From assembly GCA_964017185.1 (NCBI GenBank), contig OZ024876.1, forward strand, positions 1,052,001-1,116,000: a DNA stretch of 64,000 nucleotides, given 5' to 3'. Below are positions 18,713 through 29,902 of the stretch, in pieces. The DNA is from Rugalucina vietnamica. Lineage: Eukaryota > Mollusca > Bivalvia > Lucinida > Lucinidae. Made by a program: the position numbers and the translations under genes. Positions within the stretch are counted from its first letter, which is position 1, and each line of letters begins with the position of its first letter. The notes beneath the pieces are model-generated. The model was not told the DNA's origin, did not search any database, and worked only from the letters and a program-made list of their open reading frames with translations.

Positions 18713-18930
18713 ATCAGAATAACATGTCTGTTAAGTGTTTATCCGCTAGTGGTATCCATTTTTATTTTATTTTATTTTATTTTTTTTTATCCAAACATAG
18801 ATTGTGGGTATCCGCAAACAATGTTTTGAACAAAAATACGGAAAGAATCTTCTTTCTTTTTCAACTGAAAGTTTTCATTTTTACTGTCCTCGCCATTGCA
18901 ATTAAATTTTCCAATGTCACGAATATTGCA
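18713..18930 (+). mobile_element. MITE-B copy, degraded
   Basis: CATCAGAATAACATGTC, TTTTATTTTA-rich middle, ACATAGATTGTGGGTATCC and AATTTTCCAATGTC. Limits approximate. Confidence 0.6.
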
Positions 18931-19119
18931 CTCGAAGAGATATGTTAAATTATTAAGAAGAGTCAAATTGTTATCAAGAGGTTTGGGTGAATGTGCGAAA
19001 GTTTTGCCTTTTGTTAGCTCGACTGCACGAAGTGCATAGAGCTATTGCAGTCACCCCGGTCGTCCACGTTCCCGTTCCCGTGTGCGTTCCCGTTCCCGTT
19101 CCCGTGCGCGTCACACTTG

Positions 19120-19740
19120 CGTTAAAGTTTTCTAGAAGTCCATAGCTTGACAACCACTCATCAGAAAGCATTCATACTTGGACCATAGATACCCTGTAGG
19201 GTTAGCTTTCATTCCATGGCATCGGGCCCCTGGGCCCAGGCCTGGGGGGTGGGGCTGGAGGTTAAAATCTAGAACACCTTAAAAAATAGCTATTATTGTG
19301 TTAAAGTTTTCTAGAAGGCCATATCTTGACAACCACTCATCAGAAAGCATTGATACTTGGGCCATTGACACCCTGTAGGGTCGGCTTTCATTCCATAGCA
19401 TCAGATCCCTGGGTCCATGTTGAAAAAATTTTATCAGAGGGCTTTCATACTGGGACCATAGGTACCCTGTAGGGTTGAGTTTCATTTCATGGCATCGGAT
19501 CTCTGGGTCCATGCCTGGGGGGTGGGGCTGGAGGTTAAAAACTAGAACACTGTAAAAATAGATGTACTGTTGTGTAACTTTTACAAGGAGTCCATATCTT
19601 GACAACAACTTATCATAAAGCATTCATACTTCGTACACTTTAGGTTCCATGGCATCGAACCGGGTCGGAGTCAGGGGGGCGGGGCTAGAGGTCAAAATCT
19701 AGAACACCGATTTTTTTTTCTTTTTATTTCTTAATAGAAA
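19120..19740 (+). repeat. ~130-180-bp tandem block
   Basis: Three to four diverged units with GTTAAAGTTTTCTAGAAG, TTGACAACCACTCATCAGAA, GGTACCCTGTAGGGTTG-like and GGGGGGTGGGGCTGGAGGTT motifs. Confidence 0.75.
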
Positions 19741-19799
19741 CAACTTATGAAGATGGTTGGTCATTCATCTTTTGACTTTTTGACACTGTCTTGTGTGTC

Positions 19800-21760
19800 A
19801 TGACGGTAAGGGTCGGCTGACCTACTTTCCATGGTTCAGTGATTTTGCCTTTAATTTTGACACTCAATTAGTATATTTTCTTACTTCTTTCAGATTATGA
19901 GTAAGTACGACCAGGCCTTTGACCCCAATATACTTATAGGTCACTGTGACCTAATTTCACGGTTCAGTGATTTTGCCTTATATCTTGACACTCAATTAGT
20001 ATATTTTCATACTTTTTTCAGATTATGAGTGAGTATGACCAGACCTTTGACCCCAATATACTTATAGGTCACTGTGACCTAATTTCACGGTTCAGTGATT
20101 TTGACTTATATCTCGGTACTCAAATGGTTTATGAACAAACTTCTTTCAAAGTATGTTTGCTTATGACAAGACCTTTCACCCTGAAGTAGTCCTAGGTCAC
20201 TGTGACCTAATTTCACGGTTCAGTGATTTTGCCTTATATCTTGACACTCGATTAGTATATTTTCATACTTTTTCAGATTATGAGTGAGTATGACCAGACC
20301 TTTGACCCCAATATACTTATAGGTCACTGTGACCTAATTTCACGGTTCAGTGATTTTGCCTTATATTTCGGTACTCAAATGGTTTATGAACAAACTTCTT
20401 TCAAAGTATGTTTGCATATGACAAGACCTTTGACCCTGAAGTAGTCTTAGGTCACTATGACCTAATTTCACGGTTCAGTGATTTTGCCTTATATCTTGAC
20501 ACTCAATTAGTATATTTTCATATTTTTTTCAGATTATGAGTGAGTATGACCAGATCTTTGACCCCAATATACTTATAGGTCACTGTGACCTAATTTCACG
20601 GTTCAGTGATTTTGCCTTATATCTCGGTACTCAAATGGTTTATGAACAAGCTTCTTTCAAAGTATGTTTGCTTATGACAAGACCTTTCACCCTGAAGTAG
20701 TCCTAGGTCACTGTGACCTAATTTCACGGTTCAGTGATTTTGCCTTATATCTTGACACTCAATTAGTATATTTTCATACTTTTTTCAGATTATGAGTGAG
20801 TATGACCAGACCTTTGACCCCAATTTACTTATAGGTCACTGTGACCAAATTTCACGGTTCAGTGATTTTGCCTTATATCTCGGTACTCAAATGGTTTATG
20901 AACAAACTTCTTTCAAAGTATATTTGCATATGACAAGACCTTTGACCCTGAAGTAGTCCTAGGTCACTATGACCTAATTTCACGGTTCAGTGATTTTGCC
21001 TTATATCTTGACACTCAATTAGTATATTTTCATACTTTTTTCAGATTATGAGTGAGTATGACCAAATCTTTGACCCCAATATACTTATAGGTCACAGTGA
21101 CCTAATTTCATGGTTCAGTGACTTTGCCTTATATCTCAGCACTCAAGTGGTTTATGAACAAACTTCGTTCACACTATGTTTGCGTATGACAAGACCTTTG
21201 ACCCTAAAGTAGTCCTAGGTCAATATGACCTGATTTCACGGTTCAGTGATTTTCCTTTATATCTCTGCACTCAATTGGTATATGGACATACTGCTTTCAC
21301 GATATGTATGAGTATGACAAGACCTTTGACCGTAAAGTATTCCTGGGTCACTGTGACTTACTTTCATGGTTCAGTGATTTTGCCTTATATCTCGACACTC
21401 AGTTGGTATTTTTTCATACTTCTTTCTGATTATGAATGAGTATGACCAGACCATTAACCCAAACATACTTATAGGTCACTATGACCTAATTTCATGGTTC
21501 AGTGATTTTGCTTTATATCTCAACACTAAATGGGTATATGATCATATTTCTTTCACATTATGAGTAAGTATCACTAGACCTTTGATCCTGAAATACTTAT
21601 AGGTCAGTGTGACCTTATTTCACGGTTCAGTGATTTTGCCTTGTGTCTTGGCACTCAGTTGATATATGAACACACTTCTTTCACAATATGAGTGAGACCT
21701 CTAAATCTTAGGTAGTTATAGTTAACTTCCATGGTTCAGTGATTTTGCCTTATTGCATCA
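19800..21760 (+). repeat. ~128-bp satellite, about 16 monomers
   Basis: GGTTCAGTGATTTTGCC recurs at about 128-bp steps from 19833 to 21731. Two monomer types alternate: one with ACACTCAATTAGTATATTTT, the other with GTACTCAAATGGTTTATGAA, giving ~255-bp dimers. Edge monomers are more diverged. Confidence 0.93.
19938..21615. promoter_or_regulatory. Array of consensus estrogen-response-element palindromes
   Basis: AGGTCANNNTGACCT, the consensus steroid/estrogen receptor site, occurs without half-site mismatch at 19938, 20066, 20194, 20321, 20449, 20577, 20705, 20961, 21089, 21217, 21473 and 21601. Imperfect forms lie at 20833 and 21345. Spacer is mostly CTG or CTA. The match is seen; receptor binding is inference. 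Confidence 0.6.
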
Positions 21761-21879
21761 AGGCAAAATGATGTATGGGTTACTGGTCGGGTTTGGCCTT
21801 ATGTTTGACAAAGGTCAGAAGCAGTCGAGCACGCTGTCCTGCGACAGCTCTTATTTTTATTTGAATTGCCCTTTTCCAT

Positions 21880-22110
21880 CAGATATACATGTCTTTGAAA
21901 AGTGCCCCCCCTTAATTAAACCCCACTTTAATAAACTAAAATGTACAGGGTTATACATTTTCTCTTATATTTGATCTAAACCCGAGGCGATTCTAACTTG
22001 TACCCAAAATCAATGTTTTTAGCAAAAATATCTAAAATATCAAAACTTTTCAAATGAAACGTTCCTCTTACAGCTGAAAAATCTCTGTATATTGTATGGG
22101 CATGCTTCAT
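21880..22110 (+). mobile_element. MITE-B copy, degraded
   Basis: ATACATGTCTTTGAAAAG, CCCCACTTTAATA, GAGGCGATTCTAACTTG and ATTGTATGGGCATGC. Termini eroded. Confidence 0.65.
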
Positions 22111-22339
22111 TTTGTCTGATTTTGACTGCCTAGAACTTCATGTTAAAATCACAATCTTGTTTTGTCAATACACCACCATAACAGCAAAAGGCTACAGAAC
22201 AGCGATTCACACACGACAAGGCTAAAAATAATGTTAAGCAGTTTAACGCCTCAGAAGCAAAGAAACAAAAGTAATCAATCAACAACGTAAAAGTGCCATA
22301 TTTGCCCAAATATGTGTATAATTGGAAAGGAAAACAAGT

Positions 22340-22566
22340 GACCCTGTGCATGAGAAAACAAACAATTTGGGTTCCGACCAGGTCTGACACAAACCGGCCT
22401 ATACAGTCACAGAAGATGGTTAGAGGCTGGAAACTTTGTATTTAGAAAGTAGAGGAATTGTACTGTTCGTGTAGCGAAAACAAAGGCGCTGAACAGCTTC
22501 GCAGGTACTGCCTTTGTTTTCGCCTATGCAGATTGTTGGATTGTTGGTTTTCCCATGCTGCGGCTC
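22340..22566 (-). mobile_element. MITE-A copy
   Basis: GACCCTGTGCATGAG to CCCATGCTGCGGCTC, flanked by AAGT (22336-22339 and 22567-22570). Part of the palindrome is deleted. Confidence 0.9.
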
Positions 22567-22994
22567 AAGTTGTTAATGCCAAACAGCTGACGATGTGCCT
22601 ATAAATGTGTATGTCGGAAGAAACTTTTTGGAAAAATCATTAAAATTTTATCAGATTTTGCAAAATATAATACTATGATACTGCATCCGCTGCGATATCA
22701 TAATATATGAAAACCTGCGGGCCGAAAGAGTGGCTATATGACGGAAACTAGCCAATGCAATACACGTATTTGTCTGGCAAATGTACAACTTTTAAATGTT
22801 TAGGCGGTAATTCTTTAAAAATAATTCTCAAAAATAGATTTCGGGTACACGTTGCAACCGCCTTGCAGCGGCCCACAATCTATTTTTAACCAAAAAATAA
22901 GGAAAATGTTAACGGTTTTGAGACCCATTTACGTGATAATTTTCGAAATTTGTTATAATCTGTTGTTGGAGAGGTATATATATTATATATATTG
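22567..22994. other. Unassigned, with a MITE-B fragment
   Basis: 22840-22915 holds CGGGTACACGTTGCAACCGC and CCCACAATCTATTTTTA, the centre of MITE-B. Nothing else recognised. Confidence 0.5.
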
Positions 22995-24299
22995 AGAGAG
23001 GATATTTGCTTTTTTGAGGTGAATACCAAATTGGTCCATGAGCCAATACCGTAAATTCTGGGGGTCGGTACCATCTGGCCTGAACAAATCCCCTTATGAT
23101 TTTCATGTAGGACTATGTTTGTAGACTTGTAAAAAATCGGGGGACTTGCATTGCTGGTAGCTTTAATGGTGAAACGACACATTATTTATGATACCCCATA
23201 ATTTAAAAAAACGTCATTTTAACACAAAAAACGGTAGGGAATAGTCTTCTAGCTATCCATATCCCCCATTCCTCCCCAAGGGAAATTTCTAAACTATTTT
23301 TCTCTAAAAGTACATTGAAAAGGCTATCAAATCCTGTTTTCTGCCATCTGTAAGTCGAGGCGTTTGCATTTTACGCTATGTTTTATTAAATTACTCTAAA
23401 TATTCAATTTTTGCATCAATAATGGGGGTACCCATAGAAAATTGAAAATATCTCAATTGTTTTTTATCCTAGACCATTGAACTTGGTCTCATTTTAAAGC
23501 TAAGACATATCCCTTTTATCCTATGATAAGTAATGGAAATTATCTCACTTGCATATTCATGAATGTTCATTAAAACATGAAAATGAAGAAAAAAAAAGTT
23601 AAAAATCAATTATCCCATAAAAACTTATTTCAGGCCTAAACTGTCACTGTGGCTCATTGTTATTGTATCAATTATTCTATTTGACAAATTTGTTGATGCC
23701 ATGGGCCTAAATGAAAATCATCTCATTTGCATGAATTTTCATGAATATTAATGAAAATGACGAAAATCAGGATTTACAAAGGGAAACTAATTATATTGCC
23801 ATTTGAAGGGTTTGGTTTGGGTTAATGGATGTAATTTGAACCCTTAGAACAAATGCTCAAGGGTGCCAGTTTGGTCAGAGGATCGCTTTAATGCCCATTT
23901 GTGTCACCTAAAATCACAGAGTGTTCAACACCACCCCTAATAAGCGCAGATAGTGGTACACCTATATTACCACGTGTATCTTGGCTACTGATAGACCTAG
24001 AAAGCAGATATAGGTATCAAATGATTGCTTTTGCAATGCTATGTAATAAGATATTATTATCAAACTGACTTCCTGGTGTTCGAATATTAATGAAAACTTT
24101 ATGTATTAGACTAAAATCACAGAAAATGGAGAATACCAGCACAGTTGTTTATATCTCAGCAACCAAAAGCTCTCAAGAGCTTGAATTGGTATCAAATGAT
24201 TGCTATGACAATTCTCTATAACCATGTAATAAGATATATAAACAAGCTGGCTATCTTAATGCTCAAATATTAAAAAGAACTTCAGATATTAGAGAAAAA

Positions 24300-27200
24300 T
24301 AACAGATAAACGAAGGGGAAAAATCAACGAAATTCTGATATCTCACCAACCGAAAACTCCAAAGACTTGAAATTTGTATTAAATTATTGTTATGATAATG
24401 TTCTATATTAATGTGAAAAAACACAGACTGATTTTGACCTTTTTGGTGTTCAAATATTGATGAGAACTTTCAATTTTAGAGAAAAATCATAGACCAATGT
24501 AGGGGGTATACCTACAGAAACGTTTATAGCTCAGCAGCCAAAAGCCATAGAGAGCTGAAGTTTGTAACAAATGATTGCTATGATAACATTCTAAAACCAC
24601 ATAATAAGATACATTACTAGTCAGACTTTTGTGCTGTTCAAATATTGAGGAAACTTTAAATATTAGAGAAAAATCACAGAAAATGGAGGGGGTATACCTA
24701 TGGAAACGTGTATTTCTCAGGAACCAAAAGTAATAAAGAACAGAAATTGGTATCAACTGATTGCTATAACAATATTCTATAATTATACAATTAAATATAT
24801 CAATAAGCTGACTCTCTTGTAGCGCAAATACTGAAGAGAACTTCAGATATAGGAGAAAAATCACTAGCAAACGAAGGGGGTATACAAATAAAACTGCTGA
24901 TATCTCAGTGACCAAAAACTCTAGAGAGCTAAAATTAGAATCAAATGATTGTTAGAAATATGTTCTATAATCATAAGATAAGAAACATAATTAATTTGAC
25001 TTTCTCATTGTTGGAATATAGATGAGAACTTTACATATTAGATAAAAATCTCAGAAAAATATAGGGGGTATACCAACGGAAACGTATATATCTCAGCAAC
25101 CAAAAGTCCTAGACAGCTGAAATTGGTATCAAATGATTGCTATGACAATATTCTATAAGCATGTAAAGGGTATATTAATAAAATATATTTCTTATTTCTC
25201 GAATATTCAAGAGAACTTAAGCTATAGAAGAAAAAACATTTGCAAACGAAGGGGGTATACCAATAAAACTACTGATATATCAGTGACAAAAAGCTCTAGA
25301 GAGCTAAAATTGATATCAAATAATTGCTAGATTAATTTTCGATAATCATTAGATAAAGAACATAAATAATTTGACTTTTTCATTGTTGGAATATAGATGA
25401 CAACTTTAAATATTAGATAAAAATCACAGAAAAATATAGGGGGTATACCAACGGAACTGTATATTTCTCAACAACCAAAAGTCCTAGACATCTGAAATTG
25501 GTATCAAATGATTGCTATGACAATATTCTATAACCATGTAAAGAATATATAAACAAAATGTGTTTTTTGTTTCTCGAATATTTAAGAGAACTTAAGCTAT
25601 ATGAGAAAAAACATTGGCAAACGAAGGGGGTATACCAAGAAAACTGCTAATATCTCAGTGACCAAAAGATCTAGAGAGCTTAAATTAGTATCAAATGATT
25701 GCTAGATTAACTTTCTTTAATCATGTGATAAAACATAAATAATTTGACTTTCTCATTGATGAAATATTGATGAGAACTTTAAATATAAGATAAAAAAATC
25801 TCAGAAATATATAGGGGGTATACCAATGGAAACGTATATATCTCAATAACCAAAAGTTCTAGAGACTAAAAATGCTATAATATGATTGCTTTGACAATAT
25901 TCCATAACCATGTAACAAGTATATAAAAAAGCTGACTTTCTTGTTGCTCAAATACTTAAAAGAACTTAAGATATAAGAGAAAAATCACTGGCAAACGAAG
26001 GGGGTATACCAATAAAACTGCTAATCTCATCGACAAAAAGCCCTAGAAAGCTGAAATAGGTATCAAATGATTGCTAAAATAATGCTTTGAAACCACTTGG
26101 TAAGTCACTTAAACAATCTGACTTACTTTCTTTTTAATTTTGATGAGAACTTTAAATATTAGAGAAAAATCACAGAAAAGTGGAGGGGGTATACCACCAA
26201 AAAACTTAATACGTCAGCAACCAAAAAATACAGAGAGCTTAAATTGGTATCAAATGATTGCTATGGTAATGTTCTATAATCATAAGATAAGATTTATGAA
26301 AAAATATACTTTTTTAGTGTTTGAATATTGATGAAAACTTAAAATATTAGATGAAAAATCACAGAAAAATATAGGGGGTATACCAAGGAAACATATATAT
26401 CTCAACAACCAAAAGTCATAGAGAGCTGAAATTGGTATCAAATAATTGATATGACAATATTCTATGACCCTGTAAAAGGTATATAGCAAGCTGACGTTTT
26501 TGCTGCTCAAAGAAAACTTAAGCTATAGGAGAAAAATCACTGGCAAAGAAGGGGGTATATCAATTAAACTGCTGATATCTCAGTTACCAAAGGCTCTACA
26601 GAGCTGAAATTGTTATAAAATGATTGCTATGACAATATTCTATAACCATGCAACAAGTATATAAACAAGCTGGCTTTCTTGTTTCTCAAAATATTTAAAA
26701 GAACTTAAGATATAAGAGAAAAACCACTTGCAAATGAAGGGGGTATACCAATAAAACTGCTACTATCTCAATGGCAAACAGCTCTAAAAAGCTGAAATTG
26801 GTATCAAATAATTGCTAAGATAATGTTCTAAAACCACGTGGTAAGACACACAAACAACCTGACTTACTTATTTCGAATATTGATAAAAACTATAAATATT
26901 AGAGAAAAATCACAGAAAAAAGGTGGAGGGGGTATACCACAAAAAATCTTTATAACTCGGCAACCAAAAGTTATAGAGAGCAGAAATTGGTATCAAATGA
27001 TTGCTATTGTATTGTTATATAATCATAGGATAAGATTTATGGAAAAAAGTACAAGTAGGCAAAGATCAGGAAAAGGCACAATCAGAAAAAGACTCCCACT
27101 CCAAAAACCAAGATGGGAAAAAAAAAAGCCCCAACAATCAGGTACTTATACCATGAAAACATTTAGTAAGCCGAATGAGCAGCTATTTTCCCAATAGGTG

Positions 27201-27520
27201 GCCACTCAGTTACCTTAACTTAACTAAAAATATGCAAACATACTAAGTGTTGAATATTGATGAGAACTTAAAATATTAGATAAAAGTGACAGAAAAATAG
27301 AGGGGGGTATACCAACAGAAACGTTTATATCTCAGCAGCCAAAAGTCCTAGAGAGCTAAAATTGGTATCAAATGATTGATATGACAATAATTGATAGCCA
27401 TGTTATATAATAAGACATATGAACAAGCTGACTATCTTGTTCATAAAATTGAAGAAAACTTAAGATATAAAGAAAAACACAGACAAATGAAGGGGGTATA
27501 CTAGAATAAACTCGAAGATT
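24300..27520 (+). repeat. ~187-bp satellite array
   Basis: GGGGGTATACC recurs near 24500, 24689, 24875, 25064, 25252, 25438, 25625, 25815, 25998, 26186, 26374, 26550, 26738, 26930, 27301 and 27493. Each unit also has ATATCTCAG, AGAGAGCTGAAATTGGTATC, AAATGATTGCTATGACAAT and GAGAACTT. Two types (CCAACGGAAACG and CCAATAAAACTGCT) largely alternate. More diverged units extend left to about 23400. Confidence 0.93.
27053..27240 (-). mobile_element. Penelope-like 3'-end fragment
   Basis: Starts GTACAAGTAGGCAAAGATC and runs to TTACCTTAACTTAACT. It interrupts one satellite unit: the gap between flanking units is longer by the fragment's length. Confidence 0.85.
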
Positions 27521-27647
27521 TTAACCATAAAGCTACCACCTAGAAATGTCCCCCCGATTTTATCTAATTCTATACATGCCAAAATTGTCAAAAAGTGCGG
27601 GGGGATCTGTTCAGGTCAGGTGGTACCGACATCTTAAATAGCTCATG

Positions 27648-27766
27648 GACCAAATATATTTCATCGAGTGAGTTGAAAACATCAGAATTTTCACGAGCGC
27701 GCAGCACGAGTGAAAATTTTTATGTTTTCAACTCACGAGATGAAATATATTTGGTATTCACCGAAA
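27648..27766. repeat. Palindromic foldback insert
   Basis: Arms of about 50 bp, AATATATTTCATCGAGTGAG at left and its near complement at right, around TCACGAGCGCGCAGCACGAG. The related left terminus at 23020-23040 lacks it, reading ACCAAATTGGTCC, so it is a later insertion. Confidence 0.85.
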
Positions 27767-27829
27767 AAAAAAAGCAAATTTTCTTTTTATTTTATACAAT
27801 AGATCTTTGTGTTTTCTTAGTATTGGTAC

Positions 27830-28290
27830 CTGATTGTTAGTTTGGGTTTTCCCACCTCGGTTTTTGGGTGGGAATTTCTTTCTGATTGCGTCGTAGCCTA
27901 CTTTTACTTTTATTAGGTATTGTTCCGGAAGTCATCTCTCTAACTTCAGACAGTTTTACTGACCCCCACCTGGCAATCACTAGACTAGCGTATTGTCAGA
28001 TAGTCGACACCACTTAATTGTATTCTCTCTCAATTATACACATTACTGGACAAATATGACACTTGGACGGTACTGACTGATTGATTGCTTGTCTGTCTAT
28101 GGACAGAGTTTAATAGTAATTCGTTCAAAGATCGTCGGTACGGTACAGGAAGTGACTACCAAGATTGTAGTATTAATCCTTCGAGATAACTACATGTAGC
28201 ACTGTACTGCATGTTAAATAAACTGCAAAGTTTGCGAGTAATAAATTCCGTTCGAGATCGCTAGCACGGTACTAGAATTGATAGCAGCAG
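27830..28290 (+). mobile_element. Penelope-like 3' end joined to 5' leader
   Basis: 27830-27920 is a 3' end (TTTTCCCACCTCGG to TTTTACTTTTA). It continues into 27921-28110, which also follows the 3' end at 52.28 kb on the other strand (CCACCTGGCAATCAC, GTCAGATAGTCGACAC, TATACACATTACTGGACAAA). 28110-28290 holds GTTCAAAGATCGTCGG-like units similar to the leader repeats at 51.95-52.07 kb. Confidence 0.65.
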
Positions 28291-29092
28291 AGGCCTGTAA
28301 GTGTCGTTCCCATAGACTCCCATTGTAATTTACCCCAAAACAAGACCCATTCATATGCTTCACAGCTCATAGTGGACCCCATCTCTTTCAGCAGTATTTT
28401 TCGCCGAAAATCGCCCAACAATGAAAAATAATTATTCAAAAATCACTACATCTGCCATTTTGCCATTGTATCATGGCAAAGCATCAGCTGATTAAATCAC
28501 ACAACAGTAGAGCAAAATATTCAAGACTGGTTACAGTATCATATCATATCAAAGACGTTTGATAGATACTTCGGAATCTTATCAGGTTAGTAGCGTGATA
28601 CAAGATTCTGTATTTTTGTGTCGGAAAATGGGTAGTATCAATCGTTATTTGTGGTAGATTTATAATAAAAGCCACTGAATGAGACTTCATAACAATGTGT
28701 TTAAACTTTAGAAATTTTTACTAATACAGGATATTTTGGACCTAAAACATACAAAAATATTTACATTTTTATTGTAATCGCCCTAGATGAAAGTATCTTT
28801 TTTGATGTTCTTCATTTCCCAATGAAAAACATTATGTCACGTGATCTATAGGCCGCGCCTATGGGCGGGGCGACGTCAAACCCCATCCAGTAACGTTGTT
28901 TGTTTACTCTTGTTGTCGTGACGTTGGTCGCGTATCGCCATGACGTTAGGCGCGAAAATTTGACGTTTTGGCTGTTCCAAAATTACGTTAAGTCGGATTT
29001 AATGTCAAATAACATGAAAATGAACGGTGATATGTGCAACTAAAAATCTGATACTTGATTGATAATATAAAATGTAAATATAAGTATTGAAA
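28291..29092. other. Unassigned sequence with CRE-like motifs
   Basis: No gene found. GGGCGGGGCGACGTCA, GTGACGTTGG and CATGACGTTAGG cluster at 28865-28950, recalling the CRE-bearing repeat in CFAP53 introns. Confidence 0.45.
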
Positions 29093-29231
29093 TTCAGATT
29101 TTAGCTTTCACTGGAAGATGAAAAACATTAGCTATTTTAATGTCTCCGAGAAGCCCTTCGGGCTTCACAGACATTAAAAAAGCCTAATGTTTTTCATCAT
29201 CCAGTGAAAGCTAAAATCTGAATTTCAATCC
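29093..29231. repeat. Long palindrome
   Basis: TTGAAATTCAGATTTTAGC at left is repeated inverted at right, around CCCTTCGGGCTTC. Arms about 60 bp with few mismatches. Confidence 0.88.
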
Positions 29232-29902
29232 TTAAATGCAACTTGAAGTGGGTGACAATGTCCTTGGAATCATTTGGTTTAAACATATTTTATTCGTATT
29301 CAAAATACATATATGCACAATGAACATAACATACAACATATACTAATTTGAACGAAAGGGATTCGGAAGAAAGTCAGGGACTTATTTTAATCCGTATCCC
29401 TCAAATAATTGACGACGTAATCAATTTGTGATTGTTAGATAAGGATGGAGTGAATTTCTTCTTATAAAATTTGGTAGAAGCTGTAAACTTGTAAGATAAA
29501 ATAGAGTTGAATTTGGAGGGGGGGGGGGGTGCTCCACGAGGGCCAGTTTTCAATTATACCTTATACTGCCAACATTTATCAAAAGGTTGTATGATCATTT
29601 CAAGTAAATGGTTCGGGAACATAGCTGTGTTTAATTTGAATAACAAATGTTCCAATTATTTGTTTTATTCTTGTGACAGTAGTGGCAATAATGAATATTC
29701 GTACTTTTTCATGGGGATTGGTAGACATGCAATTCACGTGCACTTCCATGGTGACCTTTTCAGTCGTTTACAAAGAACACAAGTATTAATGAAAAACACG
29801 GAGTCAAAGTCAGTTTTTGGCATGTACACAAGAAGCTAGCATGGAACGCCAAACAGACGTCCCAGTCACATATAGCAAAACGTGAGACATGATAAGACAT
29901 CT
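29232..29902. other. Unassigned, with a G-run
   Basis: A G run of about 13 lies near 29517-29529. No gene recognised; the 110-codon frame at 29507-29839 has no recognisable motif. Confidence 0.45.

Larger units (their letters stand above)
19011..21853 (+). mobile_element. Second Helentron-like element with satellite core
   Basis: Left end TTGTTAGCTCGACTGC with hairpin TGCACGAAGTGCA (19024-19036), then GTTCCCG simple repeats (19065-19105). Right end: inverted GCAGTCGAGC (21821-21830), hairpin GCTGTCCTGCGACAGC (21833-21848), then TCTTATTT. Between lie two tandem arrays. The plan matches the element at 12545-14710 although the sequences differ, which supports a common transposition mechanism. 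Confidence 0.65.
22995..27785 (+). mobile_element. Element with inverted ends and satellite core
   Basis: The left end 22995-23190 and the right end 27500-27785 are inverted copies: GGTGAATACCAAAT, TTGGTCCATGAG, GTCGGTACCA, CCTGAACA, AATCGGGGG and GGTAGCTTTA occur in the same order on opposite strands. Between lie degenerate and then regular ~187-bp units. No transposase seen, so non-autonomous or a large foldback-type element. Later insertions: a Penelope-like 3' fragment and a palindrome. Confidence 0.7.

Noticed and set aside
19800-21760. CRISPR array
   Set aside because: Repeat units are ~128 bp with no unique spacers, in animal DNA.
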